A DNA stretch of 42,838 bases from Alphaproteobacteria bacterium (GCA_015654635.1 JAATGP010000029.1:1-42838); one strand, 5' to 3'; positions 1 through 10,426 are shown, numbered from the stretch's first letter. Notes: a model not told the origin generated them from the sequence alone. Numbers and translations: made by a program.

Positions 1-2
1 CC

Positions 3-305
3 CTGATGAAGCCGAGCGCCTATCTGATCAACACTTCCAGAGGCCCGATCGTCGATGAAACGGCTCTTATCGCGGCGCTTAGAGCCGGACGGATCGCCGG
101 AGCAGGACTGGACGTCTACGGCGCCGAGCCGCTGCCGCCCGACCATCCGTTGCGGTTCCTGCCGAACGTGACGCTGTCCCCCCACCTTGGGTACGTCACC
201 CGCGAACTTCTGGGGGTTGTCTATTCCGACACTGTGGAAGCTGTGACGGCTTGGCTGGATGGAAAGCCCGTTCGGATCGTGAACCACGAGACTCTGCAGC
301 GTTAA
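3..305 (+). CDS. D-isomer specific 2-hydroxyacid dehydrogenase, C-terminal part (5' end outside window)
   Basis: The reading frame is open from the window edge, so this is the last 100 or so residues of a longer protein. It carries the end of the NAD-binding domain, with the [12 protein letters not shown] segment followed by [16 protein letters not shown], which is typical of phosphoglycerate/2-hydroxyacid dehydrogenases. The SPHLGYVT segment contains the catalytic histidine of the family. Such enzymes interconvert 2-keto and D-2-hydroxy acids with NAD(H) in the cytosol. The substrate cannot be told from this fragment. The gene ends in TAA, and 128 bases separate it from the next start, so it may be its own unit. 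Confidence 0.88.
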   Translation: MMKPSAYLINTSRGPIVDETALIAALRAGRIAGAGLDVYGAEPLPPDHPLRFLPNVTLSPHLGYVTRELLGVVYSDTVEAVTAWLDGKPVRIVNHETLQR

Positions 306-433
306 GCATCGACGGGAAAATATTTTAATCGAAATTGGGATTGGCGTGCCCTCAGCATCGCATATACCTAGGTGATCTAAGATGCCTGATTGGCGCTAGG
401 TGTACGAAATATACTTTGAGTGTTCCCTTCGCC

Positions 434-1569
<1,136 letters not shown>

Positions 1570-1570
<1 letters not shown>

Positions 1571-1668
1571 CGACTGCGAAGAAGGAGACGCGCCAGTTAT
1601 CGCCGCGCCTTCGGGTGTTCATCGACTGGGTGGCAGAGCAGTTCCACGCCAAGACTGTCCCGATGTAG
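1570..1668 (+). pseudogene. C-terminal remnant of a LysR-type transcriptional regulator
   Basis: Directly after the OYE gene, in another frame, the sequence reads QLSPRLRVFIDWVAEQFHAK followed by a TAG at 1666-1668. This SPRLRxFIDW block is the usual last helix of LysR-type regulators. Nothing upstream in this frame belongs to a LysR protein, because the OYE gene occupies that DNA, so only about the last 25 residues survive. It is probably a deletion scar of a regulator that once sat beside an OYE gene. Confidence 0.6.
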
Positions 1669-1906
1669 CGAGACCTGCGCAGCCGCGACGGACGTGTGCT
1701 GCCGGGTGGGCATAGGTTCTCTGCTCGGAGAAGTGACTCCTGAAGAAAACTGGCGGAAAAGAAAGGATTCGGCCCCCCGGTACAGTTTTGATTTTTGAAC
1801 GTGTTTCTCGATGGCGTGAGCGGTTCCTTTCTGTTGTAGGACAGAGTTTCGGAAAACCTTGGGATTACGTTCATCGTCGAGAAGCGACGTCATAAGAAGC
1901 TCTAGG
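1669..1906. other. Intergenic stretch, no gene recognised
   Basis: This region lies between the LysR remnant and the convergent PRISE gene. Open frames here are short and look like none of the families I know. I see no clear hairpin terminator. It may be further decayed sequence left by the lost regulator. Confidence 0.4.
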
Positions 1907-2971
1907 TCATTTCGAGATGTTGAGCGGAATTACCTTCATCGCGCGTAGTTGTTCGAATTGCCCGCGGAACATCTCTTCCGTATCGATGCAGGCTTGGAAG
2001 CCCGCCCGTCGCGCCTTGATCGTGCTGCTGATGTTGTCGAACCCGCTGGCGAAGATGAAGTCGCCGAACGGCCAGGACGCCACCTTGTCGTACGGGATGG
2101 GAATAAGCCCATATCTGGCGACCATCGTGTCCCAGAGAGGGCTCTTGTCGGCCATATACGTCGCCAGCGACATTGGGATGGGATCTGCCCACTCCATCTC
2201 GAACATGCGTGCAAGCTTCGGCCACAGGTGCTGCCAACGAAAGTAGTCGCCATTCGTGATATTGAATATTTCGTTGGAAGCGTTGGAACTCGTCCCGGCC
2301 CAATCTGTGGCTTCCGCCAGAATTTCGGCAGAGCTCACTTGATAGAGCGCTCGATAGGCGGCCTCGGGCCCGGGAAAGCGTAGCGGAATACCAAGTTCCT
2401 TCGAGATCGCGGCATAGACCGCGATGACGGTCAAAAGGTTCATCGGATTGCCGGTCGCAAAGCCACAGACCGCTTCTGGCCGCAACGCGGTGAAGGTCCA
2501 CGCCTTGCCCTGTTGGCGTACTCTTAGATGGTCTTCCTGGTCGTAATAGAAGTTCGGCGGCATCAAGCGCGGATCGTCTTCGCGAGCTGGTGTCTTGAAC
2601 GGTCCGAGGTCCGCGCCATAAGCCTTGCCACCTTGATAAAAACTGATGTGCCGCAGAGTTGGCGAGGTCTCCTCGACGGTATCCAGAAGATTGCGGAGGA
2701 TAGCGACGTTCACCGTGCTCTTCTCGGCGGCAGTTGCCTTCTCAATATAGGCGCCGAAAACGATGTGGGTGACGTCTCGCACGCCAGCCAAGCGCTCGCG
2801 CACCTGATTGGGGTCTAGCAGATCGACAGATAGCGCTTCGACCCCCGCTATCGGATGTTCGGCGCGCCGCGACAAGCCAATGACTTCGGTATCCGGTTGC
2901 GACGCGAGCCGGATGGCAGCGGCGCGGCCGATCACGCCATACACGCCCGCGACGATTACTTTTCTGCGCAT
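1907..2971 (-). CDS. PRISE-family (progesterone 5-beta-reductase/iridoid synthase-like) NAD(P)-dependent enone reductase
   Basis: The 354-residue protein is an atypical short-chain dehydrogenase. The nucleotide-binding glycine motif is GVYGVIG (residues 9-15). The family's catalytic pair is visible: Lys116 in GGKAYGADLGPF, and the Tyr in NFYYDQED (about 140-147). The segment NLLTVIAVYAAISKELGIPL followed by RFPG matches the conserved C-terminal half of the plant and bacterial enzymes. PRISE proteins reduce C=C bonds of enones with NADPH. It shares a strand with the damaged OYE gene 45 bases upstream, so both were probably one enone-reduction operon. Start ATG 2971 has AAGGATG just upstream. 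The open frame continues to 3070 without homology. Confidence 0.85.
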   Translation of the reverse strand: MRRKVIVAGVYGVIGRAAAIRLASQPDTEVIGLSRRAEHPIAGVEALSVDLLDPNQVRERLAGVRDVTHIVFGAYIEKATAAEKSTVNVAILRNLLDTVEETSPTLRHISFYQGGKAYGADLGPFKTPAREDDPRLMPPNFYYDQEDHLRVRQQGKAWTFTALRPEAVCGFATGNPMNLLTVIAVYAAISKELGIPLRFPGPEAAYRALYQVSSAEILAEATDWAGTSSNASNEIFNITNGDYFRWQHLWPKLARMFEMEWADPIPMSLATYMADKSPLWDTMVARYGLIPIPYDKVASWPFGDFIFASGFDNISSTIKARRAGFQACIDTEEMFRGQFEQLRAMKVIPLNISK

Positions 2972-3015
2972 AAGAACATCCTTGCGGTGATGGGTGGCGC
3001 GGCTTGCGGAGTCCT

Positions 3016-4113
<1,098 letters not shown>

Positions 4114-4135
4114 CTAGAGGCGGGGCACTGGAGCG

Positions 4136-4172
4136 CTATCGATGGTATACGATAGTTCGAATATATTCGAAC
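4136..4172. promoter_or_regulatory. Palindromic operator region between OYE and ArsR genes
   Basis: GTTCGAATATATTCGAAC at 4155-4172 is a perfect 18-bp palindrome. A second dyad, CTATCG-N8-CGATAG (4136-4141 and 4150-4155), abuts it. It sits 35 bases before the arsR start and 53 bases before the OYE start, so it can control both directions. ArsR-family dimers bind such AT-centred dyads, so self-repression plus repression of the OYE/PRISE genes is a reasonable inference. Confidence 0.7.
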
Positions 4173-4207
4173 ATTGAAATAAAGGCAAGATCACGCTAAC
4201 GTCCGCC

Positions 4208-4528
4208 ATGCGCACGATCCATCATCCCGCCATTGAAGAGGTGGCCCTGAGCCAAGTGCTTTACGCGCTGAGCGATCCCGTGCGGCTGCGTGTGGTGCAG
4301 CAACTGGCGCAGGGCGGCGAAGCCACCTGTTCGGCGCTGGATTGTGGGCGGCCTAAGTCGAGCATGTCGCACCACTTCCGCGTCTTGCGCGAGGCCGGTC
4401 TCGTGCGTACCCGGACCGACGGCCCAGTTCACATGAACGATCTTCGCCGCAGTGAGATCGACCAGCGATTTCCTGGGCTCTTGGCTGCCGTGCTGGCATC
4501 TGGACAAGAGCTAGTCCGCCCTCGGTGA
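4208..4528 (+). CDS. ArsR-family winged-helix transcriptional regulator
   Basis: The 106-residue protein has the compact ArsR fold. ALSDPVRLRVVQQLAQ (about residues 20-35) is the usual helix before the HTH, and PKSSMSHHFRVLREAGLV (about 56-73) is the recognition helix and its continuation. It lacks an ELCVCDL-type metal-binding motif, although two cysteines lie near CSALDCG. It may sense an organic or redox signal rather than arsenic. It is divergent from the OYE/PRISE genes across a palindromic operator and is followed by a flavin reductase gene on the same strand, so an enone or redox response is the likely role. Confidence 0.85.
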   Translation: MRTIHHPAIEEVALSQVLYALSDPVRLRVVQQLAQGGEATCSALDCGRPKSSMSHHFRVLREAGLVRTRTDGPVHMNDLRRSEIDQRFPGLLAAVLASGQELVRPR

Positions 4529-4603
4529 GATGGTGTATCGCTTCGGCGCCGAGCAGCGCTGACGCATTATGCTATGGTCGGACTGCGCAGAAACGAGGCG
4601 GCT

Positions 4604-5146
4604 ATGAAAAGTCTGCCGATCGGCAAAGCCTTCACGTTGTTAGAACCGGGACCGGTTATCCTGGTCACGACAAATGACGGCCAAAAAGACAATGTGATGA
4701 CCATCACCTGGACCATGGTGCTCGACTTTTCGGCGTCTTTTGCCATTGCGAGCGGGCCTTGGAACTATTCCTTTGCCGCGCTTCAGGAAACGAAGGAATG
4801 CGTGATTTCGCTGCCGACGGTGGACCTGATCGATACGGTCGTCGGTGTGGGAACATGCTCCGGGAAAGATACGGACAAGTTCGCAACCTTCGGGCTCACG
4901 CGTGTGAAAGCCAAGCATGTTCGCGCGCCGCTCATCAAAGAGTGTCTCGCCAATATCGAATGCCGGGTGGTCGATATCATCGCTCGGCACAACATCATCG
5001 TCCTGGAAGGTGTTGCCGCCTATTTTGATAGTTCGCGCAAAGAAAAAAGAACGATCCATGCTGTTGGCGATGGCACCTTTGTCGTGGACGGGCGCAAGAT
5101 GGACCGGAAAAAGATGATGCAATCCAAACTTCCAAGCGGAATATAG
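4604..5146 (+). CDS. Flavin reductase-like, FMN-binding split-barrel protein
   Basis: The 180-residue protein belongs to the DIM6/NTAB flavin reductase-like family. Supporting features are the N-terminal GPVILVTTNDGQKDNVMTITW, the central NYSFAALQETKECVISLPT, and TFGLTRVKAKHVRAPLIKECLANIECRV, all characteristic of flavoredoxin-type members. It probably binds FMN and passes electrons to it or through it; the partner is unknown. I choose ATG 4604 (ACGAGG upstream) over 4574, as the ten extra residues have no family match. It lies 75 bases behind the ArsR gene on the same strand, so co-transcription is likely. Confidence 0.83.
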   Translation: MKSLPIGKAFTLLEPGPVILVTTNDGQKDNVMTITWTMVLDFSASFAIASGPWNYSFAALQETKECVISLPTVDLIDTVVGVGTCSGKDTDKFATFGLTRVKAKHVRAPLIKECLANIECRVVDIIARHNIIVLEGVAAYFDSSRKEKRTIHAVGDGTFVVDGRKMDRKKMMQSKLPSGI

Positions 5147-5457
5147 GGTTCGCCCAATTTTTGCTGTTTCTCTTTGCGTTCCGTCTATCCCGCGTCTTCA
5201 ACCGGCTGTGTCTTTGCACGAAAATCAATCGCGAGGTTCGTCGCTACCTTTGTGGTCGCGGTGACGGTGGTTGTGGCTGCCGCTCACGCCCGGCGGTTCG
5301 GTGTCGATACCAAAATTTATATCGCCACCTCATCTTGATTATATATGATGATCGTCATATGTAAGTTCTTGGCCGGTCGCTGGGACCGTGGAGGTCGATT
5401 GCGGTGAGGCTCCGTCGCGCTGAAGAAGGCCGTGCGGAACCCGCGTCAGGAAAACAA
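5147..5457. other. Intergenic region with a near-palindrome upstream of the fabF-like gene
   Basis: No gene is recognised. At 5343-5360 lies ATATGATGATCGTCATAT, an 18-base dyad with one mismatched pair per arm. It is placed about 100 bases before the fabF-like start and could be an operator or promoter element. The in-frame stretch 5404-5457 ahead of the chosen fabF start has no family similarity. Confidence 0.4.
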
Positions 5458-6735
5458 ATGCGTCGTATTGTTGTAACGGGTATGGGAGCTATCAGCCCGC
5501 TTGCTGTGGGTGTGGAGCCGACTTGGTCACGGCTCTTGGCAGGTCAATCGGGTATCCGGCGGCTGCCCGATGCGATCGTGGCCGATCTCGGCACCAAGAT
5601 CGGCGGAACTATTCCCGACCATAGCGCCGATCCCGTCGCAGGGTTTGATCCTGATGTGCTCGTCTCCGCCAAGGACCAGCGCAAGATGGACCGCTTCATC
5701 CTGCTCGCACTTGTGGCGGCGGAGGAAGCCATCATGCAGTCGGGGTGGAAACCTGCCACGCCGCGCGAACAACAGCGCACCGCGACCATCATCGCCTCCG
5801 GGATTGGGGGCTTTCTCGCCATCACCGAAGCTGTGCGAACGGCAGACCAGCGCGGCGTACGGCGCCTTTCGCCTTTCACGGTGCCGTCGTTTCTCGTGAA
5901 TCTTGCCGCCGGGCAAGTCTCGATCCGACACGGTTTCAAAGGACCGATCGGCGCCCCCGTCACAGCCTGCGCCGCCGGTGTGCAGGCGATTGGCGATGCC
6001 ACCCGTCTCATCCGGGCGGGTGAGGCCGATGTTGCGATATGCGGCGGCGCCGAGGCCTGCATCAACACCGTCAGCCTCGGTTCCTTTGCGGCGGCGCGCG
6101 CCCTATCAACGGATTTCAACGATCATCCCGAACAGGCATCTCGCCCCTTCGACGCTGCGCGCGACGGCTTCGTGATGGGGGAGGGCGCCGGCATTCTCGT
6201 CATCGAGGCGCTCGATCATGCCTTGGCAGGCGGAGCGACGCCGCTCGCCGAGCTCGTCGGCTACGGTACGACGGCTGACGCCTATCACATCACCTCGGGA
6301 CCGGAAAACGGCGACGGCGCCAAGCGGGCGATGGAGATTGCGCTCGATCAGGCCTGCATCCGGCCGGGGGATGTCCGCCATCTCAATGCCCATGCCACCT
6401 CTACATCCGTGGGAGACAGGGGCGAGATCGAGGCGATCAAGGCCGTATTCGGCCGCCAAGGCGCCATCGCGGTCAGCGCCACCAAGTCGGCGACCGGGCA
6501 TCTTCTGGGTGCGGCCGGAGGTCTCGAGGCAATCTTTACGGTGCTCGCGTTGCGCGATCAGATCGCACCGCCGACCCTCAATCTCGAAACGCCGGACCCG
6601 GCCGCTGACGGCATCGACATCGTCGCCAAGGCCGCGAGACCCATGGCAATGGAATATGCGATTTCCAACGGTTTCGGCTTTGGCGGCGTGAACGCGAGTG
6701 TGCTGTTCCGCCGTTGGCATGAGAACGTGGCCTGA
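5458..6735 (+). CDS. fabF: Beta-ketoacyl-ACP synthase II (FabF-like)
   Basis: This 425-residue thiolase-fold condensing enzyme extends acyl chains by decarboxylative condensation with malonyl-ACP. The nucleophile is Cys171 in VTACAAGVQAIG. The two catalytic histidines lie in NAHATSTSVGD and KSATGHLLGAAGG. The C-terminal SNGFGFGGVNASVLF is the family signature. The start at 5458 fits the usual RRIVVTGMG N-terminus. No acyl carrier protein or FabG gene is nearby. The only partner is the DUF302 gene 33 bases downstream, so it may be a special-purpose paralogue rather than the housekeeping enzyme. Confidence 0.88.
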   Translation: MRRIVVTGMGAISPLAVGVEPTWSRLLAGQSGIRRLPDAIVADLGTKIGGTIPDHSADPVAGFDPDVLVSAKDQRKMDRFILLALVAAEEAIMQSGWKPATPREQQRTATIIASGIGGFLAITEAVRTADQRGVRRLSPFTVPSFLVNLAAGQVSIRHGFKGPIGAPVTACAAGVQAIGDATRLIRAGEADVAICGGAEACINTVSLGSFAAARALSTDFNDHPEQASRPFDAARDGFVMGEGAGILVIEALDHALAGGATPLAELVGYGTTADAYHITSGPENGDGAKRAMEIALDQACIRPGDVRHLNAHATSTSVGDRGEIEAIKAVFGRQGAIAVSATKSATGHLLGAAGGLEAIFTVLALRDQIAPPTLNLETPDPAADGIDIVAKAARPMAMEYAISNGFGFGGVNASVLFRRWHENVA

Positions 6736-6768
6736 CCTTTCCAATCATGATTTTTTGGAGACCGAGAC

Positions 6769-7263
6769 ATGATTCAGACCCTTGCTGTAGAACACCGTGA
6801 GCATGTAAGCGTGCGAACGTACGAAGACGTCATCACCGCTTTCGAGCAGGCGACCGGAAGTGTGGAAGAGGGTTTCGATATCGTCGCCGCTGACGCCCAC
6901 AACGCCACCGATTTCGAGCGCATCTTCATGGCGCGCGCGGGCAGCAGCGGCTTCATGCGCTTTCTCACCGTCGATCACGGCGGCTGGCTTGCGCTTTTCG
7001 ACCGGCCGAGCAAGGCGATCATGTATGTGATCGGCAATCCGCTGATCGCCATCACCATGCTGAAGCACCATATCGGCGCTGGTCTCAACGTGCCCGTCCG
7101 CATCTATATTTTCGAAGGCGATGACGGGAAGGCGCGGGTTGCCTATGATCTTCCCTCCACGCTGATGAGCGGTCTCACCAATCCGGCCGTGACGGAAGCG
7201 GCAAAGAAGCTCGACGCCAAGCTCATTGCTCTCGCCGAACAGATCAGCGGCACGCTTGCTTGA
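6769..7263 (+). CDS. DUF302 domain protein
   Basis: The 164-residue protein carries a DUF302 fold in its C-terminal half. A YVIGNPLIAITMLKHH segment is followed by NVPVRIYIFEGDDGKARVAYDLP, the usual alternation in this family. The biochemical function of DUF302 is not known. A GGAG ribosome site lies 9-12 bases before ATG 6769. It follows the fabF-like gene closely and both probably share a message. The IS element begins about 80 bases after its stop. Confidence 0.75.
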   Translation: MIQTLAVEHREHVSVRTYEDVITAFEQATGSVEEGFDIVAADAHNATDFERIFMARAGSSGFMRFLTVDHGGWLALFDRPSKAIMYVIGNPLIAITMLKHHIGAGLNVPVRIYIFEGDDGKARVAYDLPSTLMSGLTNPAVTEAAKKLDAKLIALAEQISGTLA

Positions 7264-7345
7264 TCCGGGGCGAGCGCTGGGAAAGTGTCGACGGTCTATC
7301 AAGTCAGCAACATCTTGGGCAATGGGATTGATGGGTCAGCTCTAG

Positions 7346-8849
7346 CAGGCTGTTGAAATAGTCCCTGGCATCGACCGCATGAACATGATTCCCTGGCGTT
7401 GAGGTTGCGCCGGGGGATGATGGATGCGCGGGAGCGACGAACGGTATGGATCTCTGTTCAGCTATGTTGACCTGGAATCGCGGGTTCGCAAAGACCACCC
7501 GCTGCGGACGATCCGGGAGATCGCCAACGCCACGCTGGCCGATTTGTCGGCGGATTTTGACAGGCTCTACACCGACTTTGGGCGCCCCTCGATTGCGCCG
7601 GAGAAACTGCTGCGGGCGATGCTGTTGCGGGCGTTCTGCGGGGTTCGCTCGGAACGGCTGTTGATGGAGCGGCTGGAGTTCGACCTGTTGTTCCGCTGGT
7701 TTGTCGGGCTCGGGGTGGACGACACGGTATGGGACCACTCGGTGTTCTCGGAGAACCGGGACCGTCTGTTGGAAGGTGAGATTGCCGCCAAGTTCCTGGC
7801 CGCGATCCTGGCCCAGCCGCGGGTGAAGAAGCTGTTGTCGAGCGAGCGCTTCGCGGTGGACGGCACGCTGATCGAGGCGTGGGCGTCGATCAAGAGCTTC
7901 CGGCGCAAGGACGGCAAGGACAACGATTACGACGGACCGGGACGCAATGCCGAGCACAGCTTCCACAAGGAGAAGTGCTCCAACGAGACCCATGAGAGCA
8001 CGACCGATCCCGAAGCCCGGCTCTACAAGAAGGGTGACGGCGAGCCAGCCAAGCTCTGCTATATGGGCCATGCCTTGATGGAGAACCGCAGCGGGCTGGC
8101 CGTTGGCGGCGTGGTCAGCCAAGCGACCGGCGTGGCGGAGCGCGAACAGGCGCTGGTGCTGATCGACCGCCATCTGGGGGTGAGCAACCGGCGGATCACG
8201 CTGGGTGCCGACAAGGCCTATGACGTGACGGCGTTCATTGCCGACTTGCGGGAACGGCAGGTCACGCCGCACATTGCCGTCGACGGACATCTATCCAAGA
8301 CCGGCAAGCCGCGCAAAACAGCAATCGATGGGCGGACGCTGCGCCACATCGGCTATGCCGTCAGTCAGCGCTGCCGCAAACGCATCGAGGAGATCTTTGG
8401 CTGGAGCAAGAGTTCGACCGGGCTCGCCAAGGTCAAGTTGCGAGGATGCGTCCGTGTGGGCTCTGCCTTCACGATGAGACTGGCCGCCTACAATCTGGTC
8501 TGCCTGCCCAGGCTGCTCGGAGTCGCAACATGAAAGGCAAGTGGCGCATCGTCGAATTGCCCGGCTATGACGCCGACTACGCCGACATGGTCGAACGCGC
8601 TTACATCCGGTTCGACGGCAAGGGCGGTGGCGAATTTACATTTGGCTGCGTCACCGCCGATATCTACAATGCCGGCGGCAAAGAGCATATCGAGTTCGAT
8701 TGGGGCGGCAGCGATGAAATGGACCAAGTCGAAGGCGATGGTTGGACCGAGCTTCAGCCCGACGGCTCTCTCCAAGGTCAAATCTGCGTCCGCAACGGCG
8801 ACGAAATCGACTTCATCGCCCGCCCGTGGAAGACTTCTTCAACAGCCTG
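7346..8849 (+). mobile_element. IS5/IS1182-like insertion sequence with passenger gene, flanked by CTAG duplication
   Basis: The element is about 1504 bp. Its ends are perfect 12-base inverted repeats, CAGGCTGTTGAA at 7346-7357 and its complement at 8838-8849. CTAG flanks both sides (7342-7345 and 8850-8853), matching the YTAR-type target duplication of IS5-group elements. Joining the flanks gives AGCTCTAGAGCT, a 12-bp palindrome, as the original target. It carries an intact transposase and a second, overlapping gene. Insertion lies between the convergent DUF302 and cbpM genes and spoils neither. Confidence 0.8.
7424..8533 (+). CDS. IS5/IS1182-family DDE transposase
   Basis: The 369-residue transposase looks complete. 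The N-terminal DUF772-type region contains LFSYVDLESRVRKDHPLR and FDLLFRWFVGLGVDDTVWD. The catalytic core shows Asp146 in RFAVDGTLIEAW, a second Asp in TLGADKAYDV, and Glu in RCRKRIEEIFGWSK. It cuts and joins the element's ends. The stop codon overlaps the start of the passenger gene (ATGA at 8530-8533), so the two are probably translated together. Confidence 0.9.
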   Translation: MRGSDERYGSLFSYVDLESRVRKDHPLRTIREIANATLADLSADFDRLYTDFGRPSIAPEKLLRAMLLRAFCGVRSERLLMERLEFDLLFRWFVGLGVDDTVWDHSVFSENRDRLLEGEIAAKFLAAILAQPRVKKLLSSERFAVDGTLIEAWASIKSFRRKDGKDNDYDGPGRNAEHSFHKEKCSNETHESTTDPEARLYKKGDGEPAKLCYMGHALMENRSGLAVGGVVSQATGVAEREQALVLIDRHLGVSNRRITLGADKAYDVTAFIADLRERQVTPHIAVDGHLSKTGKPRKTAIDGRTLRHIGYAVSQRCRKRIEEIFGWSKSSTGLAKVKLRGCVRVGSAFTMRLAAYNLVCLPRLLGVAT

Positions 8850-8853
8850 CTAG
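8530..8853 (+). CDS. Passenger protein inside the IS element, unknown function
   Basis: This 107-residue acidic protein starts MKGKWRIVELPGYDADYADM. It contains YIRFDGKGGGEFTFGCVT and a DEMDQVEGDGWTELQPDGSL stretch, which I recall from small conserved hypothetical proteins of Proteobacteria. No catalytic motif is obvious. The ATG overlaps the transposase stop by ATGA, and the gene lies inside the terminal repeats, so it travels with the element. Its last codon and TAG stop are completed by the CTAG target duplication at 8850-8853. It could equally be a host-type gene captured by the element. Confidence 0.7.
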   Translation: MKGKWRIVELPGYDADYADMVERAYIRFDGKGGGEFTFGCVTADIYNAGGKEHIEFDWGGSDEMDQVEGDGWTELQPDGSLQGQICVRNGDEIDFIARPWKTSSTAC

Positions 8854-9176
8854 AGCTTGCGCTTTGCCAGATGCACGACCAAATCCACCAGCACCTCCGC
8901 CGGCACCGTATGATCAATCGCCTCGCCGACATCGTGCATGCGGCGGCGCAAATCATAGAGCTGATCGAGCAAGAGCAAGACAACCGGCAGGGCTGCTTCG
9001 TTGACCTCCATGTCGTCGCGCAGATCGCGAATGAGGCGCGCGCGGGCGACATCTATTTCGCAGAATTCGTACTCTCCGCAACCCATGTCTGGTTTGACCC
9101 ATTTTTTGAGAATCCAACGCTCCAAATCTGGGCGTTGCACGCCAGACATTTGCGCCACAACAACATCGATCTTCAT
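8850..9176 (-). CDS. cbpM: Chaperone modulatory protein CbpM
   Basis: The 108-residue protein matches the CbpM (MerR-like) family: VVAQMSGVQRPDLERWILKKWV near the N-terminus, then two helices ending DLRRRMHDVGEAID. CbpM binds the J-domain of CbpA and blocks its DnaK co-chaperone and DNA-binding activity. Its ATG overlaps the cbpA stop by four bases (9173-9176), so the two are translationally coupled, as elsewhere. Its TAG stop lies within the CTAG duplicated by the IS insertion, so the protein keeps its original end. Confidence 0.88.
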   Translation of the reverse strand: MKIDVVVAQMSGVQRPDLERWILKKWVKPDMGCGEYEFCEIDVARARLIRDLRDDMEVNEAALPVVLLLLDQLYDLRRRMHDVGEAIDHTVPAEVLVDLVVHLAKRKL

Positions 9177-10093
9177 AGACTGTCCTCCATAACCCGCCGG
9201 GGATTTGTGGAATGTTCGGGCTTCCAGCTGCGCAGGAATTCCTCCAGCGCTGCGTCTGGCGCGCCAATCACAATGCGTAGTTTGACATAAAGTTGTCCCG
9301 CCGGCTTTGCACCATGCGCGGGCACACCCCGGCCACGCAGACGGAGCGTCGTCCCGTTATCGGAGCCCGGTACGATCTTCATGTGCACGGGCCCTGTAGG
9401 CGTTGGCACTTGAATCTGGCCGCCAAGAACCGCTTCGACGAGTGACACGGGTAAGTCCATGCGAATATCTTGCCCATCGCGCGTAAAAAATAGATGCGGA
9501 GCGATTTGGATTTCGATCAGCGCATCACCCGATGGGCCACCGTTACTGCACAGGCCACCCTGTCCTTGCAGGCGTAACACTTGGCCCTCTGAGGTGCCCG
9601 GCGGAATTCTGACGTCCAACACGCGCCCGTCGGGCAGGGTAAGCCGGCTGGTCGCTCCATTGACGGCACTTAAAAAATTCGCCGTCAGCGAAAAACGTTC
9701 GTCACGGCCTGCAACATAGACAGCCTCAGCCGGCTGCCGCGCGTCGTTGAACATCGAGCCGAAGAGATCGCTGAACGCATCGTCGTTCCAGCCATTCGGC
9801 TGTTCGCTCCCACGCGCGTAGCGGCGACCAGCCTCGCCGTCGGCTTGATCGCGATAGGAAGGCTGAGGCTCATGACCAACCGCATCAATCTCGCCGCGGT
9901 CAAATTGGCCACGTTTTCTCGGGTCAGAAAGCAGTTCGTTGGCGTTCGAGGCATTCTTGAACAGCTCTTCCGCCTTGGCATTGCCCGGATTGAGATCGGG
10001 ATGATGCTTCTTGGCCAATTTGCGAAAGGCTTTGCGGATGTCATCTTGACTGGCATCACGCGGTACGCCGAGCGTCTTATAGGGATCGTCCAA
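9173..10093 (-). CDS. cbpA: Curved DNA-binding/DnaJ-like co-chaperone CbpA
   Basis: This 306-residue protein has an N-terminal J-domain (residues about 4-68) with the HPD motif at 31-33 that stimulates DnaK. A G-rich, polar linker (NGWNDDAFSDLFGSMF) follows. Two C-terminal beta-sandwich domains include RIPPGTSEGQVLRLQGQGG and LPVSLVEAVLGGQIQVPTPTG. There is no zinc-finger, which separates it from DnaJ. It helps DnaK refold proteins under stress and may bind curved DNA. It is followed by cbpM with overlap and preceded 41 bases upstream by a 60-aa gene on the same strand. Confidence 0.9.
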   Translation of the reverse strand: MDDPYKTLGVPRDASQDDIRKAFRKLAKKHHPDLNPGNAKAEELFKNASNANELLSDPRKRGQFDRGEIDAVGHEPQPSYRDQADGEAGRRYARGSEQPNGWNDDAFSDLFGSMFNDARQPAEAVYVAGRDERFSLTANFLSAVNGATSRLTLPDGRVLDVRIPPGTSEGQVLRLQGQGGLCSNGGPSGDALIEIQIAPHLFFTRDGQDIRMDLPVSLVEAVLGGQIQVPTPTGPVHMKIVPGSDNGTTLRLRGRGVPAHGAKPAGQLYVKLRIVIGAPDAALEEFLRSWKPEHSTNPRRVMEDSL

Positions 10094-10134
10094 GCGAGGC
10101 TTCCCTTATCGGATAACGTGATTGCCATCGCAGC

Positions 10135-10317
10135 TTAGCGCGTAAGTTCTGACCGCATCGGTAGGCGTCCCGCGCCACGCTTCGGTTCATCGACCATGAC
10201 ATATCCAAGGGATGCCATACGGCGCACATGCGCATCAGGAGAGCCCTCGCATTCGACAAACACGTTGCCGGCGCCTTCCGGTGCTTCCGGGCGACAGAAT
10301 TGAATGATCTGGCTCAT
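10135..10317 (-). CDS. Small 60-residue protein, first gene of the cbpA operon, unknown function
   Basis: The protein begins MSQIIQFCRPEAPEGAGNVF and contains a basic C-terminus (DEPKRGAGRLPMRSELTR). I do not recognise the family. The start at 10317 is supported by GGAG eight bases upstream. The longer frame to 10473 runs into the motif promoter and looks non-coding. It lies 41 bases ahead of cbpA, and the motif at 10458-10473 points into it. Confidence 0.6.
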   Translation of the reverse strand: MSQIIQFCRPEAPEGAGNVFVECEGSPDAHVRRMASLGYVMVDEPKRGAGRLPMRSELTR

Positions 10318-10426
10318 AAGGATCTCCGCAATAAAAGGCGAAACTCGGGACTGGGCTATCGATGGATAGGCCGCTCTTGTCTTCGATGGCGACTTGCGTT
10401 GGTGAATGCTAACAACGGCACTGCGG

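Noticed and set aside
7304..8290. A 328-residue minus-strand frame across the IS transposase.
   Set aside because: Antisense shadow of the transposase; composition is repetitive in Gln, Arg and Pro without any motif.
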